Source: Tumebacillus sp. BK434
GTDB lineage: Bacteria; Bacillota; Bacilli; Tumebacillales; Tumebacillaceae
Length of the DNA stretch: 64,000 bases
Direction: 5' to 3'
Assembly: GCF_004340785.1 (NCBI RefSeq)
Contig: NZ_SLXS01000005.1
Coordinates: 124,001-188,000, forward strand
Positions within the stretch are counted from its first letter, which is position 1. The number at the start of each line of letters is the position of its first letter. This document shows positions 1-8,267 of this stretch, in pieces. The notes beneath the pieces are model-generated. The model was given only the letters and a program-made list of their open reading frames with translations. It made no database searches and had not been told where the DNA came from. The position numbers were made by a program, and so were the translations under genes.

Positions 1-723
1 GTCGAACTTGTAGGCGCGCGGGTCGGACTCGGAGCCGTACTCGGCGATCGTCGAGAAGTCGATCGAGCCGGTCAGATCGGCGATGTCCTGCGACTTTGGA
101 TCGGACGGCGAGAAGGTGCCGATGCCGACGCGCTCATCTTCGGAGAGCACGATCCGCTCGACCTGCACATCCTCGATGCGGCCGCCGTACTCGCCGGTCA
201 GGCGCATCCGGCAGGACGGGCAGAGGTTGCCTTCGATGCGGACGCCAAATTCCTGCTCGAAGTCGGCGCGCAGCTCGTTTGGAATCAGATGCAAAGGCTC
301 TTCGTGCATCGGGCAGCCTTTGATCGCGTACAATGCGCCTTCTTCGGTGCGGGAATAGCGCTCCAGCCCCTTTTTCAGCATCGTCACGATCGTCGACTTC
401 CCGCCGGAGACCGGCCCCATCAGGAGCAGGATCCGCTTGCGCACATCCAGACGCCGTGCCGCCGAGTGGAAGTACTCCTCAACGAGACGTTCGAGCGACG
501 CGTCCAAACCGTAGATTTCGCCCGAAAAAAAGTGGTATTTTTTTCGTCCGTTTTCGTCTGTCGTGATCCCCTCAGATGCGATCATGTTGTAGATGCGGGA
601 ATGAGCCGTCTGTGCAACGCTCGGCTGCTTTTTCACGAGATCCAGGTATTCAACGAACGTCCCGTCCCATCGCAATTGCTCCTCTTGAGCCCGATACGCG
701 TTCAACCGGTTCAGCAGGTCCAT
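1..723 (-). CDS. prkA: Serine protein kinase PrkA, N-terminal part (cut by window edge)
   Basis: The first 241 residues are visible; the gene runs off the left edge. It starts at the ATG at 723, behind AAGGAGGAGG. The sequence has the PrkA AAA-like domain: a helical lead with GTFVEYL near residue 21, then VRKRILLLMGPVSGGKST with the Walker A GPVSGGKS at residues 103-110, then YAIKGCPMHEEPLHLIP near 132-148. A CPSCRMR stretch follows. PrkA is an ATP-dependent Ser/Thr protein kinase (or AAA protease in newer work) tied to sporulation in Bacillus. The C-terminal kinase-like half lies outside the window. Identification rests on the long, near-diagnostic match around the Walker A. Confidence 0.95.
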   Translation of the reverse strand, partial: MDLLNRLNAYRAQEEQLRWDGTFVEYLDLVKKQPSVAQTAHSRIYNMIASEGITTDENGRKKYHFFSGEIYGLDASLERLVEEYFHSAARRLDVRKRILLLMGPVSGGKSTIVTMLKKGLERYSRTEEGALYAIKGCPMHEEPLHLIPNELRADFEQEFGVRIEGNLCPSCRMRLTGEYGGRIEDVQVERIVLSEDERVGIGTFSPSDPKSQDIADLTGSIDFSTIAEYGSESDPRAYKFD

Positions 724-815
724 GTGCACTTCCTCCTCCTTTTTTAGTCGGGCCCGTTGCCCAACTGTTCCGCTGGGTCCCTGTGGTTTTCAATAGGATA
801 TTCGGACAAATGCTT

Positions 816-843
816 GCCCTATGAGTGTAGGAGGCAAATATTC
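816..843 (-). promoter_or_regulatory. Candidate sigma-E-type promoter of prkA
   Basis: On the minus strand GAATATT (-35) is followed after 13 bases by CATAGGGC (-10), about 93 bases upstream of the prkA start. The sigma-E consensus in Bacillus has an ATATT-type -35 and a CATA-type -10 with 13-15 bases between. B. subtilis prkA is expressed by mother-cell sigma-E. The match is good at -35 and only CATA at -10, so this is a candidate. Confidence 0.4.
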
Positions 844-976
844 TGAATATTAGATGAATAAAACTGCCAGTACTGTGGCGTTCGTAATCTATATCTATGC
901 AAGCCCGTTTGATCTGTTGCGTCCTTGGGAAAATTGAAATGAGGCGGTATCTCTGCTATGATGTTAGGAGTGGTTA

Positions 977-995
977 TTAGTACTTACTTCTAAGT
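977..995. promoter_or_regulatory. Imperfect inverted repeat just upstream of TetR gene
   Basis: ACTTACTTCTAAGT contains 5-base arms ACTTA/TAAGT, and the overlapping TTAGTAC-TTA-CTTCTAA has TTAG/CTAA ends. It lies 14-32 bases before the proposed TetR start, a normal place for autoregulation. The left half TTAGTAC equals a FapR half-site but the right half differs at two positions, so I do not call FapR here. Confidence 0.3.
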
Positions 996-1008
996 GGGTG
1001 AAATGTTC

Positions 1009-1578
1009 ATGCGCAAAAGCAAGATGAGCCTGATCTTCCAGGCAGCCATCGATGTGTTCTCCGAAAAAGGGTTTGACAAAGCGACGATGGATGATATCGC
1101 GGCGCGCGCGAACGTCGCAAAAGGCACGATCTACTATCATTTTAAAAGCAAGGAAGAACTCTTCCTCTTCCTCGTCGAGGAAGGCGTCGAACTGCTCCGT
1201 GACGGCGTGGAGTCGAAGCTTTTGCCCGAGATGTCCCCGACGGAAAAATTGGAGTTAATCGTGCGTGAACAGATCAACTTCTTTGGACAATACCGCGATT
1301 TCTGCGTGATCCTGCTGCGTGAAACCTGGGGTGGCGAAGAACGTCAGCTGGAGTTCCGGAAGATGATCCGCTCGTATATGTATCTGATTGAACAAGTGAT
1401 TCAACAAGGGATCGATGCCGGTGAATTTCACCCGGTCAATGCGGAAAATGCCGGTGCTGGCATCTTCGGCATGATCGCGATCTCCGCTTTGCACATTTTG
1501 CTCGGCCAAAGACCGTACGAAGAAGAAGCGTTGTTCCAAGATATGAAGCGCATGACCTTCACGGGAGTTGTGAAATGA
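1009..1578 (+). CDS. TetR/AcrR family transcriptional regulator
   Basis: About 189 residues. The N-terminus is a standard TetR DNA-binding domain: an AAIDVFSEKGFDKATMDDIA helix pair, then recognition helix ANVAKGTIYYHFKSKEELF. The C-terminal ligand/dimer domain is not diagnostic. An in-frame GTG at 994 and ATG at 1003 also exist. I prefer ATG 1009 because GGGTG lies about 8 bases before it and the length fits the family. The gene converges on a YhgE-type membrane protein whose operon carries a TetR-like operator at 4375-4388, as in the yhgD-yhgE neighbourhood of B. subtilis. It may therefore control that operon; this is inference from position. Confidence 0.85.
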   Translation: MRKSKMSLIFQAAIDVFSEKGFDKATMDDIAARANVAKGTIYYHFKSKEELFLFLVEEGVELLRDGVESKLLPEMSPTEKLELIVREQINFFGQYRDFCVILLRETWGGEERQLEFRKMIRSYMYLIEQVIQQGIDAGEFHPVNAENAGAGIFGMIAISALHILLGQRPYEEEALFQDMKRMTFTGVVK

Positions 1579-1580
1579 AA

Positions 1581-1613
1581 AACGCCTCTGCACAGGATGA
1601 GTGCAGAGGCGTT
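1581..1613. terminator. Intrinsic terminator between TetR and yhgE-like genes
   Basis: A perfect 13-base stem (AACGCCTCTGCAC/GTGCAGAGGCGTT) with a 7-base loop is followed by TTGTTGTTTTT on the plus strand. It ends the TetR gene. Confidence 0.9.
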
Positions 1614-1645
1614 TTGTTGTTTTTGCGTTTCTTCGTTTTCGCGCC

Positions 1646-3721
1646 TTAACCTGCCAGCTGGTCTTTATCGTGCAGGTCGCGCACGCGCAAGGTGCGGCGC
1701 GTGGTCAGGATGTGCACGAGCAGGACGCTGATCAGGATGCCGCCGAGGATCGACAGGTCGCGGATGACCTGTGTCTGATCGCCGGTCGAGATGATCGAAC
1801 GCAGGCCCTCCACGCCGTAGGTCATCGGCAGGAAGTGGTGCAGAGTCTGGAAGAACTGCGGCACCAGCTCGATCGGGAACGTGCCGCCACTCGAGGTCAG
1901 CTGCAGGATCAGGAGCAGGATGGCGAAGAAGCGCCCCGCTCCGGAGCCCAGCCGTGCGATCAGCAAGCCGATGATCGCGATCGAGGTCAGCGAGATCAGG
2001 ATGTTGAACAGGTAAAACTCGGTGAGGTGCAGCACCTTCAGCCCGAGCACTTGCGTCAGGAAGAAGGAGACGATCACCGCCTGCACGACGCCGATCACGG
2101 CGAGCGTGGAATACTTTCCGAGCACCAGCGATGGCGTGGAGACCGGGGACAGCGTCCAGCGGTACTCCTGCATCGAGAGGATGAAATACAGCATCAGCGC
2201 CCCGACCCACAACGACAGCGGGATAAAATAGGAAGCGAAGCCCATGCCGTAGGTCGCCACCTCATGCACCGGCTGCCACTGCGTTTCCAGCGGGTCGGCC
2301 ATGATCGCCGCCTTTTGGTCCGGATTCTTGATCGTCGACTCGGACGTGGCGCGGGTCAGCTCATCGGCCAGCGTCTTGTTGCCGTCAGCCAATTCCTTTG
2401 CGCCATCGGCGAGTTTGGTGCTGCCGCTGACCAATTGGCTCGACCCGGCCGCCACCTTCCCGCTGCCCGCCGCCAACTCCGCCGAAGAGGAAGCCAGCGT
2501 GGCCGAGCCCGTTTTCAGCGCGCCAAGGCCGGTGTTCAGTTGGCCGGCGCCTTGGGACAGATCATTGCCTCCTGCGGCAAGTCCCTGTGCGCCGTCGCGC
2601 AGCGCCTGTTGACCGGCTGCGATCTGCTGCAGAGCGCCGACCGCTTGCTGCAGACCGGCTTTGGAGCTTTCCACGCCGCCGGCGCTGTCGCCCAGCCCGT
2701 TGGCGACGGCTGCGACTTTGCCCAGCGCCACTTGATAGGCCGGGTCTTGCTCCATGCCGTACTGCTTGCCGAGGTAAGCGAGCGACTGCTGCACCGTCCA
2801 TTGCCGCGGATCGGCCGATGACGGCTGTCCGGCCGCAGTGCCGAGCGTGCCCTGCATCTGGGCCAGGCCTGCTTGCAACTGTTCGGTCTTCGGCAAGGAA
2901 GCTTGCAGACCGGCTTGCACTTGATTGACACCGGCAGACGCTTTGTCGAGGCCGGCAATCAACTGTCCGGAGCCGTCCGCCAGCTTCTTCGCACCCTCGG
3001 CAACCGCTGCGGAACCGCTGTAGGCATCGTTGATCCCTGCGGCGATTTTGTTCGCACCGTCGGCCAGCTTGGCGTTGCCGTCAGCGACTTGGTGCGTGCC
3101 GGAATCGACTTCTTTTGTGCCGTTTGCCAAGTCGCGGTTGCCGGTGGCGAGGTCGGCCGCTCCGCTTGCAAGCTTGTTCGCTCCGTCGGCCGCCTTGCTG
3201 ATGCCGTTACCCGCATCGCCGATCACGTCGAAGATGCCTTTGAAATACTCTTCGCTGAACTTGTTGCCCAGCGTCTCACGCAGCTCCGACTCGAGGCGCG
3301 AGGTGATCGTCGAGGCGATGTAGTTCTTGCCTTCGTTCGGGGTGAACTGCAGCTTGGCGCGATGCGGATCGTCCCCTTCGACCGAACGCACGTCATCGGA
3401 GAACGTCGGCGGAATCGTCATCGTCAGATAATAGCGATCCCCCTCCAGCCCTGCCTGCGCAGTCTTGGCATCGACCACTTCGAAGCCGAATTTCCTGTCC
3501 TTGAGCAGCTCATCGACCAAGTCCTGCCCATATTCGCCGCGGTCTTGGTTGACGATCGCGACCGGGAACTGGTCGAGCTGCTTGTACGGGTCCCAAAACG
3601 CGTACAGATACAGCCCGCTGTACAACAGCGGGATGATCATTCCGACGACCACCGCCGCCCGCCCAATGCGCGAGCGCAAGAGACGTCGAAACTCTGTGCG
3701 GAAGATCCAAAACACATTCAC
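1646..3721 (-). CDS. YhgE/Pip-type membrane protein, ABC-2 permease family
   Basis: About 691 residues from GTG 3721. That start overlaps the stop of the upstream ATPase by 4 bases and sits behind GGAGG; longer in-frame starts run into the ATPase gene. There is one N-terminal membrane helix (near residues 20-45), a long outside region of about 450 residues, and five or six helices at the C-terminus. The outside region is rich in heptad-like repeats of the form LADGAxxLAxG, typical of YhgE/Pip proteins, some of which are phage receptors. The pairing with an ABC ATPase suggests export or a membrane-remodelling role, but the substrate is not known. Confidence 0.88.
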   Translation of the reverse strand: MNVFWIFRTEFRRLLRSRIGRAAVVVGMIIPLLYSGLYLYAFWDPYKQLDQFPVAIVNQDRGEYGQDLVDELLKDRKFGFEVVDAKTAQAGLEGDRYYLTMTIPPTFSDDVRSVEGDDPHRAKLQFTPNEGKNYIASTITSRLESELRETLGNKFSEEYFKGIFDVIGDAGNGISKAADGANKLASGAADLATGNRDLANGTKEVDSGTHQVADGNAKLADGANKIAAGINDAYSGSAAVAEGAKKLADGSGQLIAGLDKASAGVNQVQAGLQASLPKTEQLQAGLAQMQGTLGTAAGQPSSADPRQWTVQQSLAYLGKQYGMEQDPAYQVALGKVAAVANGLGDSAGGVESSKAGLQQAVGALQQIAAGQQALRDGAQGLAAGGNDLSQGAGQLNTGLGALKTGSATLASSSAELAAGSGKVAAGSSQLVSGSTKLADGAKELADGNKTLADELTRATSESTIKNPDQKAAIMADPLETQWQPVHEVATYGMGFASYFIPLSLWVGALMLYFILSMQEYRWTLSPVSTPSLVLGKYSTLAVIGVVQAVIVSFFLTQVLGLKVLHLTEFYLFNILISLTSIAIIGLLIARLGSGAGRFFAILLLILQLTSSGGTFPIELVPQFFQTLHHFLPMTYGVEGLRSIISTGDQTQVIRDLSILGGILISVLLVHILTTRRTLRVRDLHDKDQLAG

Positions 3722-4344
3722 GGCCTCCACACCTCCCCTTCCGGCAATGCCGCCACCAGATCGCAGCGGTCTGCCACCTGTTGCAGCACCGTCGTCAACA
3801 GCACCGTGCTGCCTGCATCGCTTAGTTTGCGCAGATCTGCATATGCGATGTCCCATTCTTCATTGGTCAAGCCCCGTTCCGGCTCATCGATCAGCACGAG
3901 CGCCGGCTTGTGCACCAGCGCTGTGGCAAGCCCCGTCCGGAACTGCTCCAGATGCGGCAGGTCTTTGACCCTGTACTTGCGCACCGCTTCCAGCTGATAG
4001 TCGCCGAGCAGCTCCTGCACCCGGTCTTTCGCCTGACTCACATGATGCAGCCGGGCCTGAAACAGCAAGTGCTCCTCCACCGTCAGCGTGTCAAACAGCG
4101 GCGACAGATCGGTGATCGGTCCCAGCCCAATCCGCTTCTTGTCAGGCTTCTTGCCGTCGATCTGCACCTCGCCTTTTGTCGGGAGCAGATGCCCGGAAGC
4201 CATCAGCAGCACGCTCGACTTCCCCGTGCGCGACGGGCCGTAGACCGCACCGATCTCCCCGTTGGCCAACCGGAAACTCAGATTCCGGTAGATCTGATGC
4301 CGGCCGTAGCTCAGCTCCACGCCTTGAAACAAAACGCCAGACAT
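3718..4344 (-). CDS. ABC transporter ATP-binding protein with degenerate motifs
   Basis: 208 residues from the ATG at 4344, which follows GAGGAGG by 9 bases. The fold is that of an ABC ATPase: Walker A GPSRTGKS at 36-43 and Walker B LVLIDE at 149-154. The other catalytic elements look lost. The Q-loop position reads LGPIT, the signature position reads LPHLE instead of LSGGQ, the D-loop reads GLT, and the H-loop position reads LTTVLQ without His. It overlaps the downstream YhgE-like gene by 4 bases, so the two are translationally coupled. It probably partners that protein; ATP binding without efficient hydrolysis is a plausible inference. Confidence 0.85.
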   Translation of the reverse strand: MSGVLFQGVELSYGRHQIYRNLSFRLANGEIGAVYGPSRTGKSSVLLMASGHLLPTKGEVQIDGKKPDKKRIGLGPITDLSPLFDTLTVEEHLLFQARLHHVSQAKDRVQELLGDYQLEAVRKYRVKDLPHLEQFRTGLATALVHKPALVLIDEPERGLTNEEWDIAYADLRKLSDAGSTVLLTTVLQQVADRCDLVAALPEGEVWRP

Positions 4345-4374
4345 CGCGTTCGCCTCCTCACTCTGTATCATAAA

Positions 4375-4388
4375 ACTGACTGGTCAGT
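4375..4388. promoter_or_regulatory. TetR-type operator upstream of the ATPase/YhgE operon
   Basis: ACTGAC-TG-GTCAGT is a 6-base inverted repeat, 31 bases before the ATPase start. It lies between TTTATA and TATGAT elements on the minus strand that could form the promoter. The TGACTGGTCA core is common in TetR-family operators of Bacillota. The TetR gene at 1009-1578 is the obvious candidate binder. Confidence 0.6.
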
Positions 4389-4447
4389 ATAAAAACCAAA
4401 TGATGAACAGAATTATACGCCGCGAACTGACACTGTGTCAACAAGCA

Positions 4448-4473
4448 AATAAGCCCCGTTGCCGGGGCTTATT
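4448..4473 (-). terminator. Terminator of the XRE-TPR regulator gene
   Basis: Arms AATAAGCCCCG and CGGGGCTTATT form a perfect 11-base stem with a TTGC loop, directly after the stop of the minus-strand gene. The following bases on the minus strand (TGCTTGTTG) are only moderately T-rich. Confidence 0.75.
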
Positions 4474-4497
4474 CCAAGACCTAGTATGCGAAGGAAC

Positions 4498-5790
4498 CTA
4501 CAGGACGATGCCTCGTTCCTTCAAGTTGCTTTCCATCGCGCGCTTCATCTGCTCCAGCGAGTGAATCGCCTTTTGCAGATCGCCTTGATCTTTGTAGATG
4601 TCGCCGAGCAGCGAGTACGATTTGGCGATTTCACGCGGCAGGTCTGCGATCTCGAACACGCCGACCGACTTTTCCATGAACTCGACAGCCGTTTCGAACT
4701 GGCCCTGCTCCTTTTTGATGATCGCGTAAGTGCGATAGACGTATCCGCGCTCCACTTCCGAGTCGCCGAGCAGTTGCAACGCCTCTTCGCAATGCTTGGA
4801 AGCTTCGTCGAAGGACTGGTTGGTCAGGTAGATGCGCGCCATTTCGCCGTGCGTGTGCGCCACTTTGTCCTTGTAGCCGTACTCCTGATACTCAGCGAGG
4901 CACTCGGCCAGGGTCTGCAGGGCGAGGTTGAGGTCCCCGCCTTCGCCTTTGGCGATGCCGTAGTTCTCTTTCACTTCGATCGCCAGCCTGATGTTTTTCA
5001 AGCCGCGGTACAGGGAGATCGCATGCTGCGAATACTCGCTGGCCCGGTCGAAGTCGCCGATCTCTTTGAATTTCTGGCCGAGGCGGCGGAACAGGTCGGC
5101 GATCGTGTTGAAGTTCGCCGTCTCTTCCAGTTGCTCATGCGCGCGCTTGTAAGCGTTCAGCGCATCGCTTTTCTCGCCGAGGTAGCCGTACACTTCGCCG
5201 AGCTCGCTCAAGATCGCCGAGGCGAGGAACGGATCTCTCTCTTCCAGCTTCTCGATCAGATCGAGCGCCTTTTGCCAGTGATAGATCGCCAGCGGGTAGT
5301 TGTGGCGCTTCTTTTCCACGAGGCCGAGCTTCTTCAGCGCGAGGATTTGCATGTACAGGTCCTTGCGGGTCGCGGCGGATGACAGCACGCGGTCGAAGCC
5401 GTCCATCGCCTCTTCAAAGAGGCCCATCTCGAGTTGGCATTCGGCGAGGTCGAATTGGATCTCCGCCGAGTGCAGCTGCGGAATGGAGTCTTCCATCAGT
5501 TCGGACAGCACAGGGACGGCTTGCTCAAACTCCCCGGCCTCCATCATGGCCCGTGCCACTTTGTATGTAGCGATCTGCTCGATTTGCATCTGCATATCGG
5601 TCAGGAAGTATTCGATCGGCGTCTCCAGCTTTTCAGCGATCGCCTGCAGCAGTTTATGCGACGGGTTGGCTTTGTCCGCCTCGATCTGGGAAATCATCGA
5701 CGGCGTGACCATACCGGAGCCGAGGTCACTCTGCGTCAAGCCTTTCTGAATGCGCAATTCTTTGATCTTCTGTCCTAATGTTGCCGGCAT
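4498..5790 (-). CDS. XRE-family regulator with TPR domain (RRNPP-like)
   Basis: 430 residues from ATG 5790, nine bases after GGAG; a GTG two codons earlier is the alternative. Residues 5-60 are a Cro/C1 helix-turn-helix (LGQKIKELRIQKGLTQSDLG, then TPSMISQIEADKANPS). The remaining 350 residues are tandem TPRs, for example LASAILSELGEVYGYLGEKS and SYSLLGDIYKDQGDLQKAI. Such HTH-TPR proteins (PlcR, NprR and relatives) are often peptide-responsive quorum regulators. No exported peptide gene lies next to this gene, so the ligand is unknown. The upstream region has AT-rich dyads (GAATTAA/TTAATTC near 5861-5905) that could serve autoregulation. Confidence 0.85.
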   Translation of the reverse strand: MPATLGQKIKELRIQKGLTQSDLGSGMVTPSMISQIEADKANPSHKLLQAIAEKLETPIEYFLTDMQMQIEQIATYKVARAMMEAGEFEQAVPVLSELMEDSIPQLHSAEIQFDLAECQLEMGLFEEAMDGFDRVLSSAATRKDLYMQILALKKLGLVEKKRHNYPLAIYHWQKALDLIEKLEERDPFLASAILSELGEVYGYLGEKSDALNAYKRAHEQLEETANFNTIADLFRRLGQKFKEIGDFDRASEYSQHAISLYRGLKNIRLAIEVKENYGIAKGEGGDLNLALQTLAECLAEYQEYGYKDKVAHTHGEMARIYLTNQSFDEASKHCEEALQLLGDSEVERGYVYRTYAIIKKEQGQFETAVEFMEKSVGVFEIADLPREIAKSYSLLGDIYKDQGDLQKAIHSLEQMKRAMESNLKERGIVL

Positions 5791-5983
5791 ACACACATTC
5801 TCCTCTCATTCGAGCCTACAGTCCTGCGTTATTTGCAATGAGCGTTAACTTTGGGGTGAATTAATTTGCGCCTTTACCCGAACATTATTAACGGAGTTAA
5901 TTCATTCTATACATTTCTGCTCCCGAATAGACCAAATTTTTTAAGCAAGCACCTCTCCCATTCACAATGCAGTCAAGAGAAAA

Positions 5984-6003
5984 GACTGTGCGCGGGCACA
6001 GTC
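5984..6003 (-). terminator. Terminator of the trmL-HAD operon
   Basis: GACTGTGC/GCACAGTC, 8 base pairs with a 4-base loop, followed on the minus strand by TTTTCTCTT. It lies just after the HAD hydrolase stop at 6019. Confidence 0.8.
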
Positions 6004-6018
6004 CATCGCAGTCCTGCT

Positions 6019-6738
6019 CTATCGCAATGCCGGGAGTTCTGCACGTACGTACTCCAGCAGGTCTTGCAGCGTTCCTTGCTGGTCAAACGGCAAGCGCTGT
6101 TCCGGCGCCGCCTCCCCGTTTTGCACCCAATAGGTCTGCATTCCTACCGTTCCCGCAATCAGATCTTCGTACGCATCATTCCCGATCATCATACATGATT
6201 CGGAAGACACGCCCAATTTCTGTACGATCTCGCGGTAATAATTTGGATTGGGTTTGCAAAAATGGCTGTCTTCGTAGGTCGTGACCAACGCAAACGGCAG
6301 ATCGTCGATCCCAGCCCAGCGCATTCGATGCAACGTCGCCTGGCGCGGGAACAGCGGATTGGTCGCCAGCACCAGCTGATAGCCTTTGTCGAGGGCGGCC
6401 AGCAGGATCTCGCGGGCGAGCGGGGTCGGTTCGGACAGGTGGGACAACTCGCCGAACTGCTTGGCGTAAAACGCGTCGATGATCGGGAAGAACGCCGCCT
6501 CATCGACAGGCAGACTTTGCAGGAAGTCCGCTTTAAAGACCTGCTCGTTGGAGAGCAGAGCGTCGTCGCTTTTCACCATCGCCTTAGTCGAAGCCCAGAC
6601 TTGGGCGACGAACTGTTCCGGCGGCAGCAGGTGGGCGACGCTTGAGGCGAGGTGCTTGAAATACCCTTTGGTAAAGCGGTCGTTATCCATCGGCAGCAGC
6701 GTGCCGTCCAAATCAAACAAAAGCGTGGTCAGACCCAT
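6019..6738 (-). CDS. HAD-superfamily hydrolase
   Basis: 239 residues. HAD motif I is FDLDGTLLP at residues 8-16 (nucleophile Asp and acid/base Asp). Motif II is a Thr/Ser in VLATNPLF, the motif III Lys is in FCKPNPNYY, and motif IV is IGNDAYEDL. The cap between motifs I and II is helical, so it is subfamily I. It lies 32 bases downstream of trmL in the same direction and shares its terminator. Specific substrate cannot be told from sequence; phosphoglycolate-like or nucleotide phosphatase activity is possible. Confidence 0.88.
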   Translation of the reverse strand: MGLTTLLFDLDGTLLPMDNDRFTKGYFKHLASSVAHLLPPEQFVAQVWASTKAMVKSDDALLSNEQVFKADFLQSLPVDEAAFFPIIDAFYAKQFGELSHLSEPTPLAREILLAALDKGYQLVLATNPLFPRQATLHRMRWAGIDDLPFALVTTYEDSHFCKPNPNYYREIVQKLGVSSESCMMIGNDAYEDLIAGTVGMQTYWVQNGEAAPEQRLPFDQQGTLQDLLEYVRAELPALR

Positions 6739-6770
6739 CAGGCTTCCCCTTTCTGTCTCTCGCTGTCTGT

Positions 6771-7229
6771 TTACTTCAAATCCGGAAACCCTTGCTGGCG
6801 GAGCGCTTCAAACACGACTACAGCCACTGCGTTCGACAGGTTGAGCGAGCGCGCGTCCGGCAGGATCGGAATGCGGATGCACGTCTCCCGGTTCGCTTCG
6901 ATCAGCTCATCGGGCAGCCCTCGTGTCTCTCGTCCGAAGACAAAAAAGTCGTCCGGGCCATACTCGATGTCGGTGTACGACTTGTCCGCTTTGGTCGTGG
7001 CAAAAAAGAAACGGCCCTGCGGGTACTTCGCGCGCAGGTCTGCAAAACTGTCATGGTAATGCAAATCGAGCAGGTGCCAATAGTCCAATCCGGCCCGCTT
7101 TAACTGCTTATCGTCAACAGAGAAGCCAAGCGGCTTCACGAGATGCAGCGTGATGCCTGTGCATGAGCAGGTCCGGGAGATATTCCCAGTGTTCGCTGGA
7201 ATTTCCGGTTCGACGAGTACAATGTGCAT
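6771..7229 (-). CDS. trmL: tRNA (cytidine/uridine-34-2'-O)-methyltransferase TrmL
   Basis: 152 residues, full length for the TrmL/YibK family of small SPOUT methyltransferases. It transfers a methyl group from S-adenosylmethionine to the 2'-O of the wobble base of tRNA-Leu. The family motifs are clear: VLVEPEIPANTGNISRTC at the start, then LVKPLGF, the knot segments FFVFGRETRGLP and IPILPDARSLNLSNAVAVVV near the C-terminus. It is the first gene of a two-gene unit with the HAD hydrolase. Confidence 0.95.
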   Translation of the reverse strand: MHIVLVEPEIPANTGNISRTCSCTGITLHLVKPLGFSVDDKQLKRAGLDYWHLLDLHYHDSFADLRAKYPQGRFFFATTKADKSYTDIEYGPDDFFVFGRETRGLPDELIEANRETCIRIPILPDARSLNLSNAVAVVVFEALRQQGFPDLK

Positions 7230-7295
7230 GGAAGTGGGAACCCCCTTTTTTAAATCGCAGGGTTAAAGCCGTTCTAAGATACTAGCATACAAAAA

Positions 7296-7329
7296 GGAAC
7301 AGCCAATCGCAACTGCGAAGGCTGTTTCC
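7296..7329 (-). terminator. Terminator of the HD-GYP gene
   Basis: GGAACAGCC/GGCTGTTTCC with an inner TCGCA/TGCGA stem forms a long hairpin just after the stop at 7337. Minus strand continues with TTTTTGTATG. Confidence 0.85.
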
Positions 7330-7336
7330 ATTGAAT

Positions 7337-8134
7337 TTAGGATATATTCTTATATTTTTGTAATTGTAAGGATTCGTACTCCAGCACTTTCGCTTCCTCC
7401 TGCACGCGCGTCAGTTCGGTGACCGGAATGCGTAGAAACGCATCCGCACACAGTGAACAAAACTGAGTGCCGATATGCTTCATGATCTCTTCGCGCGCGT
7501 ATTCGATCGACTGCGCCTTGCGGTACGGCCGGTCTGAGGTGATCGCGTCGAACGTGTCGGCGATGGCGAAGATGCGGGCGAGCAGCGGAATGTTCTCCCC
7601 TTGCAGCTGTACCGGATAGCCGCGCCCGTCGATGCGCTCATGATGGTAGAGCACCACGTCGTGCCCTTCTTTGAGAAAATCGATGTCTTTGACCATCAAA
7701 TGTCCCATGTGCGGGTGTTCTTTCATCACCGCCCACTCCTCGTCGGTCAAAGCGGACGGTTTTTTCAAAATCGAGTCGGGCACGGCGATCTTGCCAATGT
7801 CGTGCAGCAAGGCGCCCCATTCGAGCTGCTGCAGGCGGCGTGCATCCAGCCCGACGCGTTCGCCGATCATCACCGAATAGCGCACCACGCGCTGGCAGTG
7901 TCCGTTCGTTTCATCATCTTTGGCGGCGACCGCATTGGCCAGCGCATTCAATGAAGACTGGTAGGAACGCAACAGCTTTTGATTCTTGTCGCGCAGCACT
8001 TGCAGCACCACGCCAAACCCTAATCCGATCCCGGCATATATCGCAATATCTATGATTGATGATTCATGAATAAGTCCGTAGCCGAGTCCGAGTAAAAATC
8101 CAATCAATCCGTATGCATAGTGAATGATAGCCAT
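7337..8134 (-). CDS. Membrane-anchored HD-GYP domain protein
   Basis: 265 residues from ATG 8134, six bases after GGAGGGG. Two short membrane helices (residues about 5-24 and 27-47) are followed by a coiled-coil stretch and an HD-GYP domain. The HD pair is at residues 111-112 in LLHDIGKIAVPD, and HHERIDGRGYP is at 164-174, so both the metal ligands and the GYP loop are intact. HD-GYP proteins hydrolyse cyclic di-GMP or related cyclic dinucleotides. There is no receiver or PAS domain, so its input, if any, would come through the membrane helices. It stands alone between two terminator-bounded units. Confidence 0.9.
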   Translation of the reverse strand: MAIIHYAYGLIGFLLGLGYGLIHESSIIDIAIYAGIGLGFGVVLQVLRDKNQKLLRSYQSSLNALANAVAAKDDETNGHCQRVVRYSVMIGERVGLDARRLQQLEWGALLHDIGKIAVPDSILKKPSALTDEEWAVMKEHPHMGHLMVKDIDFLKEGHDVVLYHHERIDGRGYPVQLQGENIPLLARIFAIADTFDAITSDRPYRKAQSIEYAREEIMKHIGTQFCSLCADAFLRIPVTELTRVQEEAKVLEYESLQLQKYKNIS

Positions 8135-8267
8135 AGGAACCCCTCCTTCCACTTTGAATTTTGACTGAATTTTTTATCGGTTTATTATTTCGATGGCTGA
8201 AGGAAGACTCCTGCTCTCTTTCGAGGAAAGCTGACAAAAATTTCACATTTCCAAACCGATTGCATCG

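Noticed and set aside
977-995. FapR operator upstream of the first TetR gene
   Set aside because: Only the left half matches TTAGTAC; the right half differs at two positions. The site at 63144-63161 shows what a true match looks like.
1601-2821. A 406-codon plus-strand frame opposite the YhgE-like gene
   Set aside because: Antisense to the repeat-rich region of a clear membrane protein; composition is Arg/Gln/Asp-rich nonsense and there is no ribosome site. A second such frame at 2873-3997 fails in the same way.
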